Counted from the stretch's first letter, positions 53,587 to 63,071 are shown. The stretch is DNA of 64,000 nucleotides from Clostridia bacterium (GCA_900765095.1 CAAFRB010000098.1:8482-72481), one strand, 5' to 3'. The notes: generated from the sequence alone by a model not told the origin. Translations and numbers: made by a program.

Positions 53587-53620
53587 AAGAGGCAGAAAAT
53601 TTCAAATTTTCTGCCTCTTT
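53587..53620. terminator. bidirectional intrinsic terminator
   Basis: AAGAGGCAGAAAATTT and AAATTTTCTGCCTCTT are perfectly complementary (16 bp, one-base loop). The stem's own A/T ends give a T run on both strands. It serves the ATP-grasp gene and the opposing small gene. Confidence 0.9.
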
Positions 53621-53641
53621 GGGTACTAGGTTAAGTTATAA

Positions 53642-53809
53642 CTAGTACCTTGGTCTGTAATTCCTTCTGTTACTACGAGAACGGTAGTAACTGTTCAACT
53701 CGCACAAGTAGTGTGAGTCAAAATAGTGCCGCGGATTTTGGAAGTTTCCTAAGTTCCTGAGAAGCTCCCAAAAATAGTAGTCATGTACTAAGATGCTAAA
53801 CCACGACAT
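53642..53809 (-). CDS. small Tyr/Arg-rich protein (55 aa), unknown
   Basis: The frame begins at ATG 53809, seven bases after AAAGGAGG, and ends at TAG 53642. The N-terminal half is aromatic (SWFSILVHDYYFWELLRNLG), the C-terminal half rich in Tyr and Arg (NSYYRSRSNRRNYRPRY), similar in composition to spore-coat or nucleic-acid-binding peptides. It has its own promoter and terminator. An in-frame CGG (53731-53729) falls in the middle. Reading on in frame gives the basic tail, while a +1 shift would end after 12 codons. I favour the unshifted product. No family is recognised. Confidence 0.6.
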   Translation of the reverse strand: MSWFSILVHDYYFWELLRNLGNFQNPRHYFDSHYLCELNSYYRSRSNRRNYRPRY

Positions 53810-53861
53810 TGTCTTTCCTCCTTTAATTAAAAGATCGAGAGTAATGGTGTCACGTACATTT

Positions 53862-53890
53862 ATAGTATCATATTTTTACTGCAGAGTCAA
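53862..53890 (-). promoter_or_regulatory. sigma-A promoter of the small Tyr/Arg-rich gene
   Basis: On the minus strand TTGACT and TACTAT are separated by 17 bp, about 50 bp before the start codon. Confidence 0.65.
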
Positions 53891-53919
53891 CATAATTTTT
53901 AGCTTTATTTGAAGCTTTA

Positions 53920-53946
53920 ATCGACTAAAAAACAGTTGATTTTTTG
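53920..53946 (+). promoter_or_regulatory. terminator-like hairpin in the ppdK upstream region
   Basis: ATCGACT and AGTTGAT (7 bp, one wobble, 7-nt loop) are followed by six T. A smaller stem AGCTT/AAGCT lies just before (53901-53916). No plus-strand gene ends nearby, so this might be an attenuator in a ppdK leader, although no promoter is visible further upstream. Confidence 0.3.
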
Positions 53947-54024
53947 GACAAACTGGTATATATTAATCTAGTGTTATAGACAAAATTTACATTACAATAA
54001 CTAATTTAACAAGGAGGAAATGAA

Positions 54025-56655
54025 ATGAGTAAAAAGTATATTTATCTTTTTAGTGAAGGCGATGCTTCAATGAGAGAACTTCTTGGAGGAAAAGGAGCTA
54101 ACTTAGCAGAAATGACAAAGCTTGGTTTACCAGTTCCACAAGGTTTCACAATTTCTACAGAAGCTTGTACTCAATACTATGAAGATGGAAGAAAAATCAA
54201 TGATGAAATTCAAGCTCAAATTTTTGAATACATCAAAAAGATGGAAGAGATTACAGGTAAAAAGTTCGGAGATGTTGAAAATCCACTTTTAGTTTCTGTA
54301 CGTAGTGGTGCTAGAGCATCAATGCCAGGAATGATGGATACTATCCTTAACCTAGGTCTAAATGAGCAAGTTGTTGAATCAATTGCAGCAAAATCAGGTA
54401 ACCCACGTTGGGCTTGGGACTGCTACAGAAGATTTATTCAAATGTACTCAGACGTAGTTATGGAAGTTGGTAAGAAATATTTCGAACAACTTATAGATAA
54501 AATGAAAGCAGATAGAGGAGTTACTCAAGACGTTGAACTTACAGCTGATGATTTGAAAAAATTAGCTGAACAATTCAAAGCTGAGTACAAAGAAAAGATC
54601 GGTTCTGATTTCCCAACAGATCCAACAGAACAATTAATGGGAGCTATCAAAGCTGTATTTAGATCTTGGGATAATCCTAGAGCAAACGTATACAGAAGAG
54701 ATAATGATATTCCTTATTCTTGGGGAACAGCTGTTAACGTTCAAATGATGGCATTTGGTAACATGGGAGATGACTGTGGTACTGGTGTTGCATTTACTCG
54801 TGACCCAGCTACTGGTGAAAAAGGATTATATGGTGAATTCTTAACAAATGCACAAGGCGAAGATGTTGTTGCTGGTGTTCGTACACCAATGAAGATTACA
54901 GAAATGGCTGACAAATTCCCAGAAGCATTTGAACAATTTAAAGATGTTTGCCACAAACTTGAATCTCACTACAGAGATATGCAAGATATGGAATTTACTG
55001 TAGAACATGGTAAATTATACATGTTACAAACTCGTAACGGTAAGAGAACAGCTCAAGCATCATTAAAGATTGCTTGTGACTTAGTTGATGAAGGAATGAG
55101 AACAGAGGAAGAAGCAGTTGCTATGATTGATCCTCGTAACCTAGATACATTACTTCACCCACAATTTGATCCAAAAGCATTAAAAGAAGCTGCTCCAATC
55201 GGTAAAGCTTTAGGTGCTTCTCCAGGAGCTGCTTGTGGTAAAATCGTATTCACAGCTGAAGATGCTAAAGTAAGAGGAGCTAAAGAAAAAGTTGTTTTGG
55301 TTCGTCTTGAAACATCTCCAGAAGATATCGAAGGTATGAAAGCTGCTCAAGGTATCTTAACAGTTCGTGGTGGTAGAACATCTCACGCAGCCGTTGTTGC
55401 TCGTGGTATGGGTAAATGCTGCGTATCTGGATGTGGCGATATCGTTATGGATGAAGAAAATAAGAAATTTACTCTTGGTGGTAAGACATATCATGAAGGA
55501 GATGAAATCTCACTTGATGGTTCTACAGGTAATATCTATGCTGGTATCATTCCAACAGTTGATGCTACAATAGGCGGAGATTTCGAAAGAATAATGAACT
55601 GGGCAGATAAATACAGAGTTCTAGAAGTTAGAACAAATGCTGATACTCCAAGAGATGCTGCTAAAGCAAAAGAATTAGGAGCACAAGGTATTGGTCTTTG
55701 CCGTACAGAGCATATGTTCTTTGAAGGCGACAGAATAGCTGCAATCAGAGAAATGATTTGTTCTGATACAGTTGAACAAAGAAAAGCAGCTCTTGCTAAA
55801 TTAGAGCCAATGCAACAAGGTGACTTCGAGAAATTATTCGAAACAATGGATGGATATGAAGTAACAATCAGATTCCTAGATCCTCCTCTACATGAGTTCG
55901 TTCCAACAGAGGAAAAAGATATTGAATTACTTGCTAAAACACAAGGCAAGACAGTTGAAGAAATTAAAGCAATCATTGCTAGTCTTCACGAATTCAACCC
56001 AATGATGGGACACAGAGGATGTCGTCTAGCTGTTACATTCCCAGAAATCGCTGAGATGCAAACAGAAGCTGTTATCAAAGCAGCTATCAATGCTTCTAAG
56101 AAGATTGGTAAGATGATTACACCTGAAATAATGATTCCATTAGTTGGTGAAGTTAAAGAATTAAAATACGTTAAAGACGTAGTATGTGCAACAGCTGATA
56201 AAATAATTGCTGAAGCTGGTGTTGATATGAAGTATAAAGTTGGTACAATGATAGAGATACCAAGAGCTGCATTAACAGCTGATGAAATCGCTAAAGAAGC
56301 TGAATTCTTCTCATTCGGAACAAATGACTTAACACAAATGACATTTGGTTTCTCAAGAGATGATGCTGGTAAATTCTTAGGTGCTTACTATGATAAGAAG
56401 ATATATGAAAACGACCCATTTGCTAAACTAGACCAAGTTGGTGTTGGTAAATTAGTTGAAATGGCTGTTGAACTTGGTAAAAAGACAAGACCTGATATTA
56501 AATTAGGTATTTGTGGAGAACACGGTGGAGATCCTTCTTCTGTTGAGTTCTGTCACAGAGCTGGTTTAACTTATGTATCTTGCTCACCATTTAGAGTTCC
56601 AGTAGCTAGACTTGCAGCTGCTCAAGCTCAAATTAAATATCCAAGACAAAAATAA
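54025..56655 (+). CDS. ppdK: pyruvate, phosphate dikinase
   Basis: PPDK interconverts pyruvate, ATP and Pi with PEP, AMP and PPi, and is important in PPi-based clostridial glycolysis. The 876-aa product has an N-terminal ATP-grasp (LGGKGANLAEMTKLGLPVPQGFTI, SGARASMPGMMDT) and the phosphohistidine swivel GGRTSHAAVVARGMGK near residue 450. The C-terminal PEP-binding barrel has GLCRTEHMF and the end motif GICGEHGGDPSSVEFCHRAG. Its codon use (many cgt, gct, ggt) suggests high expression. AAGGAGG precedes the start. Confidence 0.98.
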   Translation: MSKKYIYLFSEGDASMRELLGGKGANLAEMTKLGLPVPQGFTISTEACTQYYEDGRKINDEIQAQIFEYIKKMEEITGKKFGDVENPLLVSVRSGARASMPGMMDTILNLGLNEQVVESIAAKSGNPRWAWDCYRRFIQMYSDVVMEVGKKYFEQLIDKMKADRGVTQDVELTADDLKKLAEQFKAEYKEKIGSDFPTDPTEQLMGAIKAVFRSWDNPRANVYRRDNDIPYSWGTAVNVQMMAFGNMGDDCGTGVAFTRDPATGEKGLYGEFLTNAQGEDVVAGVRTPMKITEMADKFPEAFEQFKDVCHKLESHYRDMQDMEFTVEHGKLYMLQTRNGKRTAQASLKIACDLVDEGMRTEEEAVAMIDPRNLDTLLHPQFDPKALKEAAPIGKALGASPGAACGKIVFTAEDAKVRGAKEKVVLVRLETSPEDIEGMKAAQGILTVRGGRTSHAAVVARGMGKCCVSGCGDIVMDEENKKFTLGGKTYHEGDEISLDGSTGNIYAGIIPTVDATIGGDFERIMNWADKYRVLEVRTNADTPRDAAKAKELGAQGIGLCRTEHMFFEGDRIAAIREMICSDTVEQRKAALAKLEPMQQGDFEKLFETMDGYEVTIRFLDPPLHEFVPTEEKDIELLAKTQGKTVEEIKAIIASLHEFNPMMGHRGCRLAVTFPEIAEMQTEAVIKAAINASKKIGKMITPEIMIPLVGEVKELKYVKDVVCATADKIIAEAGVDMKYKVGTMIEIPRAALTADEIAKEAEFFSFGTNDLTQMTFGFSRDDAGKFLGAYYDKKIYENDPFAKLDQVGVGKLVEMAVELGKKTRPDIKLGICGEHGGDPSSVEFCHRAGLTYVSCSPFRVPVARLAAAQAQIKYPRQK

Positions 56656-56684
56656 ATAACATAGAGAATATTTGTCTAATTAAA

Positions 56685-56733
56685 ATAGTGGACCGGCAGG
56701 ACATTTAAATCTTGTTGGTTCACTATTTATTGT
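56685..56733 (+). terminator. intrinsic terminator of ppdK
   Basis: ATAGTGGACC pairs with GGTTCACTAT (one wobble) around a 22-nt loop, followed by ttattgtataa. The stem is stable, the T tract weak. Confidence 0.6.
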
Positions 56734-56797
56734 ATAACAAGAAATATATTTAATTTAATACAGCCTGGGTTTTGATAATAGGAGTATGAAAAAAATG

Positions 56798-56826
56798 TTG
56801 ACAATATTTAATATTCATGATATATT
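56798..56826 (+). promoter_or_regulatory. sigma-A promoter
   Basis: TTGACA at 56798-56803 and TATATT at 56821-56826 with a 17-bp spacer could drive the small gene at 56947 and the MazG-like gene. Confidence 0.6.
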
Positions 56827-56946
56827 CCTGCGCATAGAATTACTTTTGAAGCAAAACATCAAAAGTAACAGTTGAAGGTAGTAATATAAAATCTTGCAAT
56901 GATAAGAGTTATTTTATCTATAGTAAGTATTGGGAGGAAGTTTAGA

Positions 56947-57144
56947 ATGAAAGATATAATTATTGAATTATTATCAAATATTGTAGTTAGCGAATATGTT
57001 TTAACTAGGGTTTCTTTCACTCTTTTTGCCTTCATTTTCTCTCTATATATTGCAAAAATATTGACTTTTTTAAGGATGTTTTCACACAATTATGCAAGTG
57101 TGAAGGCATCCTATTTTATTAATAAAAATCTTAAAAGTTATTAG
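56947..57144 (+). CDS. small membrane protein (65 aa), unknown
   Basis: GGGAGGAAG stands before ATG 56947. The product has one long hydrophobic helix (VSFTLFAFIFSLYIAKILTFL). Its 3' third overlaps a 15-bp inverted repeat (57073-57087 / 57098-57112, two wobble pairs), which may be a terminator or an RNA element. The coding status of the end is therefore unsure. No family is recognised. Confidence 0.45.
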   Translation: MKDIIIELLSNIVVSEYVLTRVSFTLFAFIFSLYIAKILTFLRMFSHNYASVKASYFINKNLKSY

Positions 57145-57158
57145 AAAGGAGAACTTGT

Positions 57159-57515
57159 ATGGATAATCAAAAAAGTTTATTCTCACAATTAAGCGATAGA
57201 ACAACTTTACCAGAGTTACAAAAGTATATTAAAAATGTTATTGAACTTAGAGGTTTTTCAAACAAAAGTATACAAGATGAAATGTTACTTATATTGGAGG
57301 AAACGGGTGAATTAGCAAAAGCTATTCGAAAAAAATTACCGGGTGGCACTATCGATAAAGATAAAATTAGCCATTATACAGAAATTGAAGAGGAAGTTGC
57401 AGATGTTTTTATTGTGCTTACAGAATTGTGCAATGTATTAAATATTGATTTGTATTCTGCAGTGTTAAGCAAAGAGAAAGAAAATATTGAAAGAAAATGG
57501 AGCAAAAGTAACTAA
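57159..57515 (+). CDS. MazG-like nucleotide pyrophosphohydrolase
   Basis: The 118-aa all-helical protein has the metal motif EETGELAKAIRKK and the second acidic pair EEEVADVFIVLTEL, typical of MazG/dUTPase-like NTP pyrophosphatases, which clean non-standard nucleotides. Its preferred nucleotide is unknown. AAAGGAG precedes ATG 57159. Confidence 0.87.
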   Translation: MDNQKSLFSQLSDRTTLPELQKYIKNVIELRGFSNKSIQDEMLLILEETGELAKAIRKKLPGGTIDKDKISHYTEIEEEVADVFIVLTELCNVLNIDLYSAVLSKEKENIERKWSKSN

Positions 57516-57610
57516 TAATGGATTTATGCAGTAGATTTTTATCCTTCTGCTTGTGTGGAATAATTTTACTTTTTTAGGGCACAATATCACTAAAAAGGAG
57601 GAATATAAAT

Positions 57611-58045
57611 ATGTTAGTAAAAGATTTGATGTCTAAAGATTTAGTTTTGGCTGATACTAATGATACAGTATTTGACGTAGCAAAATTGATGCGACATCAC
57701 AATATTGGTGCTGTACCGGTAGTAGCACATGGTGACCAAGTTTTGGGGATGATTACTGATAGAGATATTGTGCTTAATATGGCTAAGGAAAAATTCGATC
57801 CTTACGAAACTTTTGCAAGCAGTATTATGTCTGATAAGGTATATAGTGTTAAACCGGATGCAGAAGTTCATTTTGCGTTGGATTTGATGAAAAAGCAACA
57901 GATAAGACGATTACCAGTTATAGAAAACGAAAAATTAGTTGGTATGCTTTCAATAGGAGATATTGCAACAAGCGATAAGTTTAATATGGAGGTAAGCGAA
58001 ACTTTAACGGAAATATCATTACCTTCAGAGCCAGAGAATATATGA
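57611..58045 (+). CDS. tandem CBS-domain protein
   Basis: The 144-aa product consists of two CBS domains (VKDLMSKDLVLADTNDTVFDVAKLMRHHNIGAVPVV and SIMSDKVYSVKPDAEVHFALDLMKKQQIRRLPVI). Such stand-alone proteins bind adenine nucleotides and act as energy or stress sensors. There is no effector domain. AGGAGG lies before the start. Confidence 0.92.
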   Translation: MLVKDLMSKDLVLADTNDTVFDVAKLMRHHNIGAVPVVAHGDQVLGMITDRDIVLNMAKEKFDPYETFASSIMSDKVYSVKPDAEVHFALDLMKKQQIRRLPVIENEKLVGMLSIGDIATSDKFNMEVSETLTEISLPSEPENI

Positions 58046-58122
58046 TAAAAAATTACTGCTTCTGAATGGCAAAAGCTTAATTTTAATATAAGTTTTCTTG
58101 TTTATTTAGAATAACGAGAAAT

Positions 58123-58190
58123 AAAAGGCGGAAAATGAAAAGCTGAGTTGCGGAAAGAGTGACTAGATTGAAAGTTTTCTGCCTTTCTTA
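58123..58190 (+). terminator. probable terminator after the CBS gene
   Basis: AAAGGCGGAAAAT (58123 on) can pair, with wobbles, with GTTTTCTGCCTTT near 58173-58186, followed by cttatt. The loop is long, so confidence is limited. Confidence 0.35.
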
Positions 58191-58297
58191 TTAACATGGT
58201 ATTAACATTTTAATGCCATAATTCAGACTTATCTCTTGATTTTGACATAAATATATGCAAGAATAGTAGTTAGATATTTAATTTACAGAGGTGTATT

Positions 58298-59404
58298 ATG
58301 GAAGAAAATATGAGTAAAAACAAAAGATCAAGGATTATTGGTAGAGTTGGTATATTTATTGGAACGTTATTGTTGCTGTTCTTATTGTGCAAGTTTGCGT
58401 TTTTCTTTATGCCTTTCTTAGTTGCTGCAATAATTGCAATAGCAATCGAGCCAGTAATTAAATTTTGTATGAACAAATTAAAAATGAGTAGAAGAGTTAG
58501 TAGTTTTATAATTATCACACTTACTATTGTAATCTTGGGCTTTGTTGTTGTATGTGGAACTACAGAGCTTATTTCTGAATTATTGAAACTTACTAGTAAT
58601 ATTGCACCAGCAATAACTAAAGCTACAGATTTTGTAAATGTATTGACAGACAAGATAACTACAGAGTATGCAGATATTTCACCACAAGTTATAAATGCTA
58701 TTGAAAAGTCTGTTATTGACTTTATCGGAAATCTAGGAACTTATGTTGGAGAAGTTGCTTCACAAGCTTTGAAGATGTTATTATCTATTCCAACAATTGT
58801 GATAAATATAATAATAACAATTCTTGCACTTATCTTTTTCACAAAAGACAGAATTTATGTGATTGATTTATTAGAGCATCATTTCCCTAAAGCATGGATT
58901 AAAAATACAGCAAAAGTTTTAAACGAGATTTTCGCTTCAATAGGTGGATATATAAAAGTTTACTTGAAAATAATTGTAATAACTTTTTCAGAGTTATTCT
59001 TGGCATTTAATATATTTAACTTAATTGGATTTGATGTGCCATATCCATTTGGACTCGCACTTATGATTGCACTTGTTGATATTTTACCAGTGCTTGGAGT
59101 TGGAACTGTTTTAAATCCATGGGCAATATTGATGCTTATACAAGGAAATTATGGCTTTGCCGCTGCAATATTTATAACGTATGTAATAATTTTCTGTGTA
59201 AGGCAGTTTATAGAGCCAAAACTTGTAAGTAATCAGTTTGGAATACATCCTATCATTACTCTTATGGCAATGTATGCGGGCTATAAACTAATTGGTGGCG
59301 TATTTGGTTTAATTGTGGGTCCGATTGCTTTGATGGCCTTGAGATGTATATTTGCAAAACAAATTGAAAGAGGACTATTTAAAGATTTGTTTGATGAAAA
59401 ATAA
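58298..59404 (+). CDS. AI-2E transporter family / YtvI-like sporulation membrane protein
   Basis: The 368-aa product has about eight membrane helices and the family end QFIEPKLVSNQFGIHPIITLMAMYAGYKLIGGVFGLIVGP. Within the AI-2E (PerM) superfamily it is nearest to sporulation protein YtvI by its N-terminal layout (short cytoplasmic start, two helices, long periplasmic stretch). The transported substrate, if any, is unknown. Its ribosome site is AGAGGTG. Confidence 0.85.
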   Translation: MEENMSKNKRSRIIGRVGIFIGTLLLLFLLCKFAFFFMPFLVAAIIAIAIEPVIKFCMNKLKMSRRVSSFIIITLTIVILGFVVVCGTTELISELLKLTSNIAPAITKATDFVNVLTDKITTEYADISPQVINAIEKSVIDFIGNLGTYVGEVASQALKMLLSIPTIVINIIITILALIFFTKDRIYVIDLLEHHFPKAWIKNTAKVLNEIFASIGGYIKVYLKIIVITFSELFLAFNIFNLIGFDVPYPFGLALMIALVDILPVLGVGTVLNPWAILMLIQGNYGFAAAIFITYVIIFCVRQFIEPKLVSNQFGIHPIITLMAMYAGYKLIGGVFGLIVGPIALMALRCIFAKQIERGLFKDLFDEK

Positions 59405-59424
59405 TAAATATAGGGGGAGCATTT

Positions 59425-59967
59425 ATGACAGTAATAATCATAGTTTTAGTATTAATTACAATTTTATCAATTGTATTTTTTAATCAGATTGTTAGTGAAG
59501 AAAATATGGTAAAAAATGCTTTTTCTACTGTTGATGTTGTTTTAAAAAAAAGGTATGACATTGTACCAAGTTTGGTAGAAATAGTAAAGAAAAGTTTTGA
59601 GCATGAAAGTGAAGTGCTTGAAAAGGTTACATCAATTAGAACAGAAGCTATGAATACTACTGATGCTAACCTAGCGGTTGAAACAGACAATAAGTTTGAT
59701 TCTGCACTAAAATCAGTTTTTGTTGTTGCTGAAAATTATCCTGATTTAAAAGCTAGTCACAATTTTTTAGCCTTGCAAGAAGAATTACTTATGATAGAAA
59801 ATGAGCTTTTAGCGGCAAGAAGAACGTACAATGCTGCTGTTACAGAATACAATACAACAATACAATCGTTTCCAACAAATATAATGGCAAAAATGATGAA
59901 GAAAATGCCTAAGAAATTGTTCGTGGTAAATGATGATGTTAGAAATGCAATTAATCTTAAAATCTAA
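59425..59967 (+). CDS. LemA family protein
   Basis: The 180-aa product has an N-terminal helix (IIIVLVLITILSIVFFNQIV), then the LemA core: FSTVDVVLKKRYDIVPSLVEIVKKSFEHE and ENELLAARRTYNAAVTEYNTTIQSFPTN. It is membrane-anchored, with unknown role. A neighbouring DUF3137-like protein is a frequent partner of LemA. Confidence 0.93.
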   Translation: MTVIIIVLVLITILSIVFFNQIVSEENMVKNAFSTVDVVLKKRYDIVPSLVEIVKKSFEHESEVLEKVTSIRTEAMNTTDANLAVETDNKFDSALKSVFVVAENYPDLKASHNFLALQEELLMIENELLAARRTYNAAVTEYNTTIQSFPTNIMAKMMKKMPKKLFVVNDDVRNAINLKI

Positions 59968-59972
59968 TCAAA

Positions 59973-60064
59973 AATCAATTTAGTTTATGCGAGAGACTTT
60001 CTCCTTTTCAGTCGAAAACTCTCGAGGGTTGAAAGACTGAAAATTAAAGATTTTCATCTTTTGT
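59973..60064 (+). repeat. dispersed hairpin repeat, copy 4 (terminal hairpin missing)
   Basis: From tttagtttatgcgagaga through cgaaaactctcgagggt to the distal GATTTTCATC arm it matches copy 2 (18049-18134) closely. The 70-bp hairpin with the ATACAATAGGAAAG arms is absent. It separates lemA from the DUF3137-like gene. Confidence 0.75.
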
Positions 60065-60122
60065 GTTTATAATTAAAAGCACACTATATTGAATTAGTAT
60101 AATGTATGAATTGAGGTTTCTT

Positions 60123-61022
60123 ATGGACGAAGAAAGCAGAAAGTTAGATGAAAAAAGAAAAAAATTATTAAAAGAAGAAAAGATATGTATCCTTTTGTTT
60201 ATTGTGATTCTCTCTGCAATTATATTTTATGGAACAATGAAGGATTATGATAGTACTTTTGCACCTATTACTATTTTACTAATAATTTCATTTTTTGTAA
60301 TACAATTTTGGGGATATAAAATAATGAGTAAACATTTTTATTTGATTAAATGTTTGAAGGAGGATGTTACTAACTCATTATATAAAACTATAACAAATTT
60401 TGATTTTAAACCCAATAGAGGAATATACCAAGGACTATATAGAAAATCTAATTTTATAGATAAGTATGATGAATATAATGTTAAAAACTTTATAGGTGGA
60501 AAACTTGAAGATCACACAAACTTTCAAATATGTGATTTACTTCTTTCAAAGATATATAAAGATTCAGATGGTAATGCACATAAAAATGTTCTCTTTAAGG
60601 GAATATTCGGAGTATTGAATTCTGAAGAAATTCATAATTTTACTATAAGAATTAATCCAGATATAAATAATAAATACATAAATCATATCGCTGCTGGAAT
60701 GAGAAAAATGGTTGGGATTAAGAATACTGTCAGATTGGAAAATCCTGAGTTTGAGAGATATTTTGAGGTATATTCTGATAATCAAATAGAAGCTAGAAAA
60801 GTATTAACAATAGAATTTATGGAAAAATTATTGATATTGAGAAAAAAGCTTAATAAAGAAATTACTATTATATATAAAGAAGGCAAAATTTTCTTCTTTA
60901 TAAGGAGAGGAAAGCTCATAGATGAAAAAGCATTAATGAGAAAAGGCGTTTGCTCAGAGACAAAGAAATGTACATATGACAACATTAAGTTATTGATTGA
61001 AACTATGAATTTATTACATTAA
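60123..61022 (+). CDS. DUF3137-like membrane protein
   Basis: The 299-aa product has a charged start, two membrane helices (ICILLFIVILSAIIFYGTM and APITILLIISFFVIQFWGY) and a cytoplasmic domain with FKPNRGIYQGLYRKSNFIDKYDEYNVKNFIGGKL and NLLFKGIFG-like LFKGIFGVLN, resembling DUF3137. It lies next to lemA, as often seen. ATG 60123 is favoured by TTGAGG upstream over ATG 60102. Confidence 0.7.
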   Translation: MDEESRKLDEKRKKLLKEEKICILLFIVILSAIIFYGTMKDYDSTFAPITILLIISFFVIQFWGYKIMSKHFYLIKCLKEDVTNSLYKTITNFDFKPNRGIYQGLYRKSNFIDKYDEYNVKNFIGGKLEDHTNFQICDLLLSKIYKDSDGNAHKNVLFKGIFGVLNSEEIHNFTIRINPDINNKYINHIAAGMRKMVGIKNTVRLENPEFERYFEVYSDNQIEARKVLTIEFMEKLLILRKKLNKEITIIYKEGKIFFFIRRGKLIDEKALMRKGVCSETKKCTYDNIKLLIETMNLLH

Positions 61023-61056
61023 TTATATCAAAAGTAGTAATGCACAGGAGGAAGTA

Positions 61057-62859
61057 ATGTTTGATATAAAAGAAGAACTAAAAAAACTACCTGAAAAACC
61101 AGGTGTTTATATAATGAAAGATAAGGATGATAAGATTTTGTACGTTGGAAAAGCTGTCATCCTTAAAAATCGTGTTCGCCAATATTTTCAAAAGAATAAC
61201 AAAACAGCAAGAATAGAAAAAATGGTTTCATTAATTGATCATTTTGAATACATAGTTGTTGATTCTGAAATGGAAGCGTTGATTTTGGAATGTAATTTAA
61301 TAAAGCTTCATAGACCAAAATATAATGTGCTACTAAAAGATGATAAAATGTATCCTTATATAAAACTCACTATTAATGAAGATTTTCCAACTTTGCGTGT
61401 TACTAGAAAGAAACTTAATGATACGGCAAAATATTATGGACCTTACACTAATGCCTTTGCAGTAAAAGATACTGTTGATTTTTTAAATCAATTATTCATG
61501 CTTAAACACTGTAGGAAAATATTTAAAAAGCCAGAAACACCATGCTTAAATTATCATATTAAGCGTTGCATGGGAGTTTGCAGCGGAAATGTATCGAGAG
61601 AAGAATATATGAAAAGTATAAGAAAGGTTATGATGTTTCTTGATGGCAAAGTTGATGATATTTTGAAAGACCTTGAAACAGAGATGAAGCAAGCTGCAAA
61701 AGACATGAATTTTGAAAAAGCTGCAAATTTGCGTGATAAAATTTATAGTATTCAAAACTTATCTCAAAAGCAAAAGATTGATAACTTTAACGAACATGAC
61801 GTAGATGTAATAGGAGTTATAAAATCACTAAACAAGGCTTCTTTGGAGTTGTTTAGAATACGCGGTGGAAAAATGATTGGTGGAGAAAACTTCATATTTG
61901 ATGATGTGGCTGAAGTTTATGAAGGCGATATAATCTCTGATTTCATGAAACAGTTTTACACAGAGGAAAATATTCCTAACAAGATTATTTTTAAATATGA
62001 GTTTGATGATATGGAGCTTCTTCGTGAATGGCTTAAAGATTTAAATAATGGAAAAAGTGTTGAATTTAAAGTGCCAATGAAAGGCGAAAAGATGCGTTTT
62101 ATAGAAATGGCAGAAAAAAATGCACTTATTTCTCTTGAAAATAAAAGAGACGTAATTCAAAAAGAACAAATAATGAATAAATTGAAAAATATTTTAAATT
62201 TAGACGAGTTACCACTAAGAATTGAAAGTTATGATATATCTAATATATCTGGAACAGATACTGTTGCAGGAATGGTTGTTTTTGAAAATGGAAAGCCAAA
62301 GAAGAATGAATATAGAAGAATAAAGATTAAAACAGTAGTAGGACAAAATGATGTTGAGTGTTTGAAAGAAGTGCTTAGAAGAAGGCTTAAATATGTGGTT
62401 GGTGAACATGAAAAGAATCCTTTTGGACCAAAGCCTAATTTGATACTTATGGATGGTGGAATAACACAAGTCAGAGCTGCAAAAGAGGTCTTAAACGAGC
62501 TTAAAATAAATATTCCAACTTACGGTCTTGTAAAAAATGATAAACACAGAACTCGTGGAATTATTGATGAAAACAGAGTTGAGTTTGAGATTCACGATGA
62601 TGAAGTTATGCATTTTGTAACATTTATGCAAGATGAAGTTCATAATACCGCTATTGAATATCATAGAAAATTAAGAGAGAAGAGAACATCAAAATCAATA
62701 TTAGATGAAATACCTGGAATAGGAGAAAAGAGAAAGGCTGAATTACTAAAAAAATTCAAAACAGTTAATAATATTTTAAACGCCAGTGTCGAGGAACTAG
62801 AAGCCGTGGATGGAATAGACAAAAAAACCGCCAGGGAAATATTTGAATTTATACATTAG
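61057..62859 (+). CDS. uvrC: excinuclease ABC subunit C
   Basis: UvrC makes both incisions in nucleotide excision repair. The 600-aa product has the N-terminal GIY-YIG domain (PGVYIMKDKDDKILYVGKA) and the UVR motif (DMNFEKAANLRDKIYSIQNL, near residue 210). A central RNase H-like domain (IESYDISNISGTDTVAGMVVF, LILMDGG) and C-terminal helix-hairpin-helix motifs (IPGIGEKRKAELLKKF, VDGIDKKTAREI) follow. Length is normal. RBS is AGGAGGAAG. Confidence 0.97.
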   Translation: MFDIKEELKKLPEKPGVYIMKDKDDKILYVGKAVILKNRVRQYFQKNNKTARIEKMVSLIDHFEYIVVDSEMEALILECNLIKLHRPKYNVLLKDDKMYPYIKLTINEDFPTLRVTRKKLNDTAKYYGPYTNAFAVKDTVDFLNQLFMLKHCRKIFKKPETPCLNYHIKRCMGVCSGNVSREEYMKSIRKVMMFLDGKVDDILKDLETEMKQAAKDMNFEKAANLRDKIYSIQNLSQKQKIDNFNEHDVDVIGVIKSLNKASLELFRIRGGKMIGGENFIFDDVAEVYEGDIISDFMKQFYTEENIPNKIIFKYEFDDMELLREWLKDLNNGKSVEFKVPMKGEKMRFIEMAEKNALISLENKRDVIQKEQIMNKLKNILNLDELPLRIESYDISNISGTDTVAGMVVFENGKPKKNEYRRIKIKTVVGQNDVECLKEVLRRRLKYVVGEHEKNPFGPKPNLILMDGGITQVRAAKEVLNELKINIPTYGLVKNDKHRTRGIIDENRVEFEIHDDEVMHFVTFMQDEVHNTAIEYHRKLREKRTSKSILDEIPGIGEKRKAELLKKFKTVNNILNASVEELEAVDGIDKKTAREIFEFIH

Positions 62860-63071
62860 TCTCTAATAACGTCAATTTATATTTTTAGTTTTCGCAAATA
62901 ATAAATGGTAAAATAATTAATTGAATTTCAGACTTAAAATAAAAAAATATAGTTATTAACAAAAAGTAATCTAAAAAGTAGATATAGTGGAAAAGAACTT
63001 TTTTATAGCCCCTATTCGTCATGAAATAAGGCTGAATAGTAACATTTTGTCATTTTTTTAAAGAAATTGTA

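Noticed and set aside
56859..57089. Minus-strand frame opposite the small membrane gene at 56947
   Set aside because: It has no ribosome site, and its sequence mirrors the hairpin and the AT-rich coding strand.
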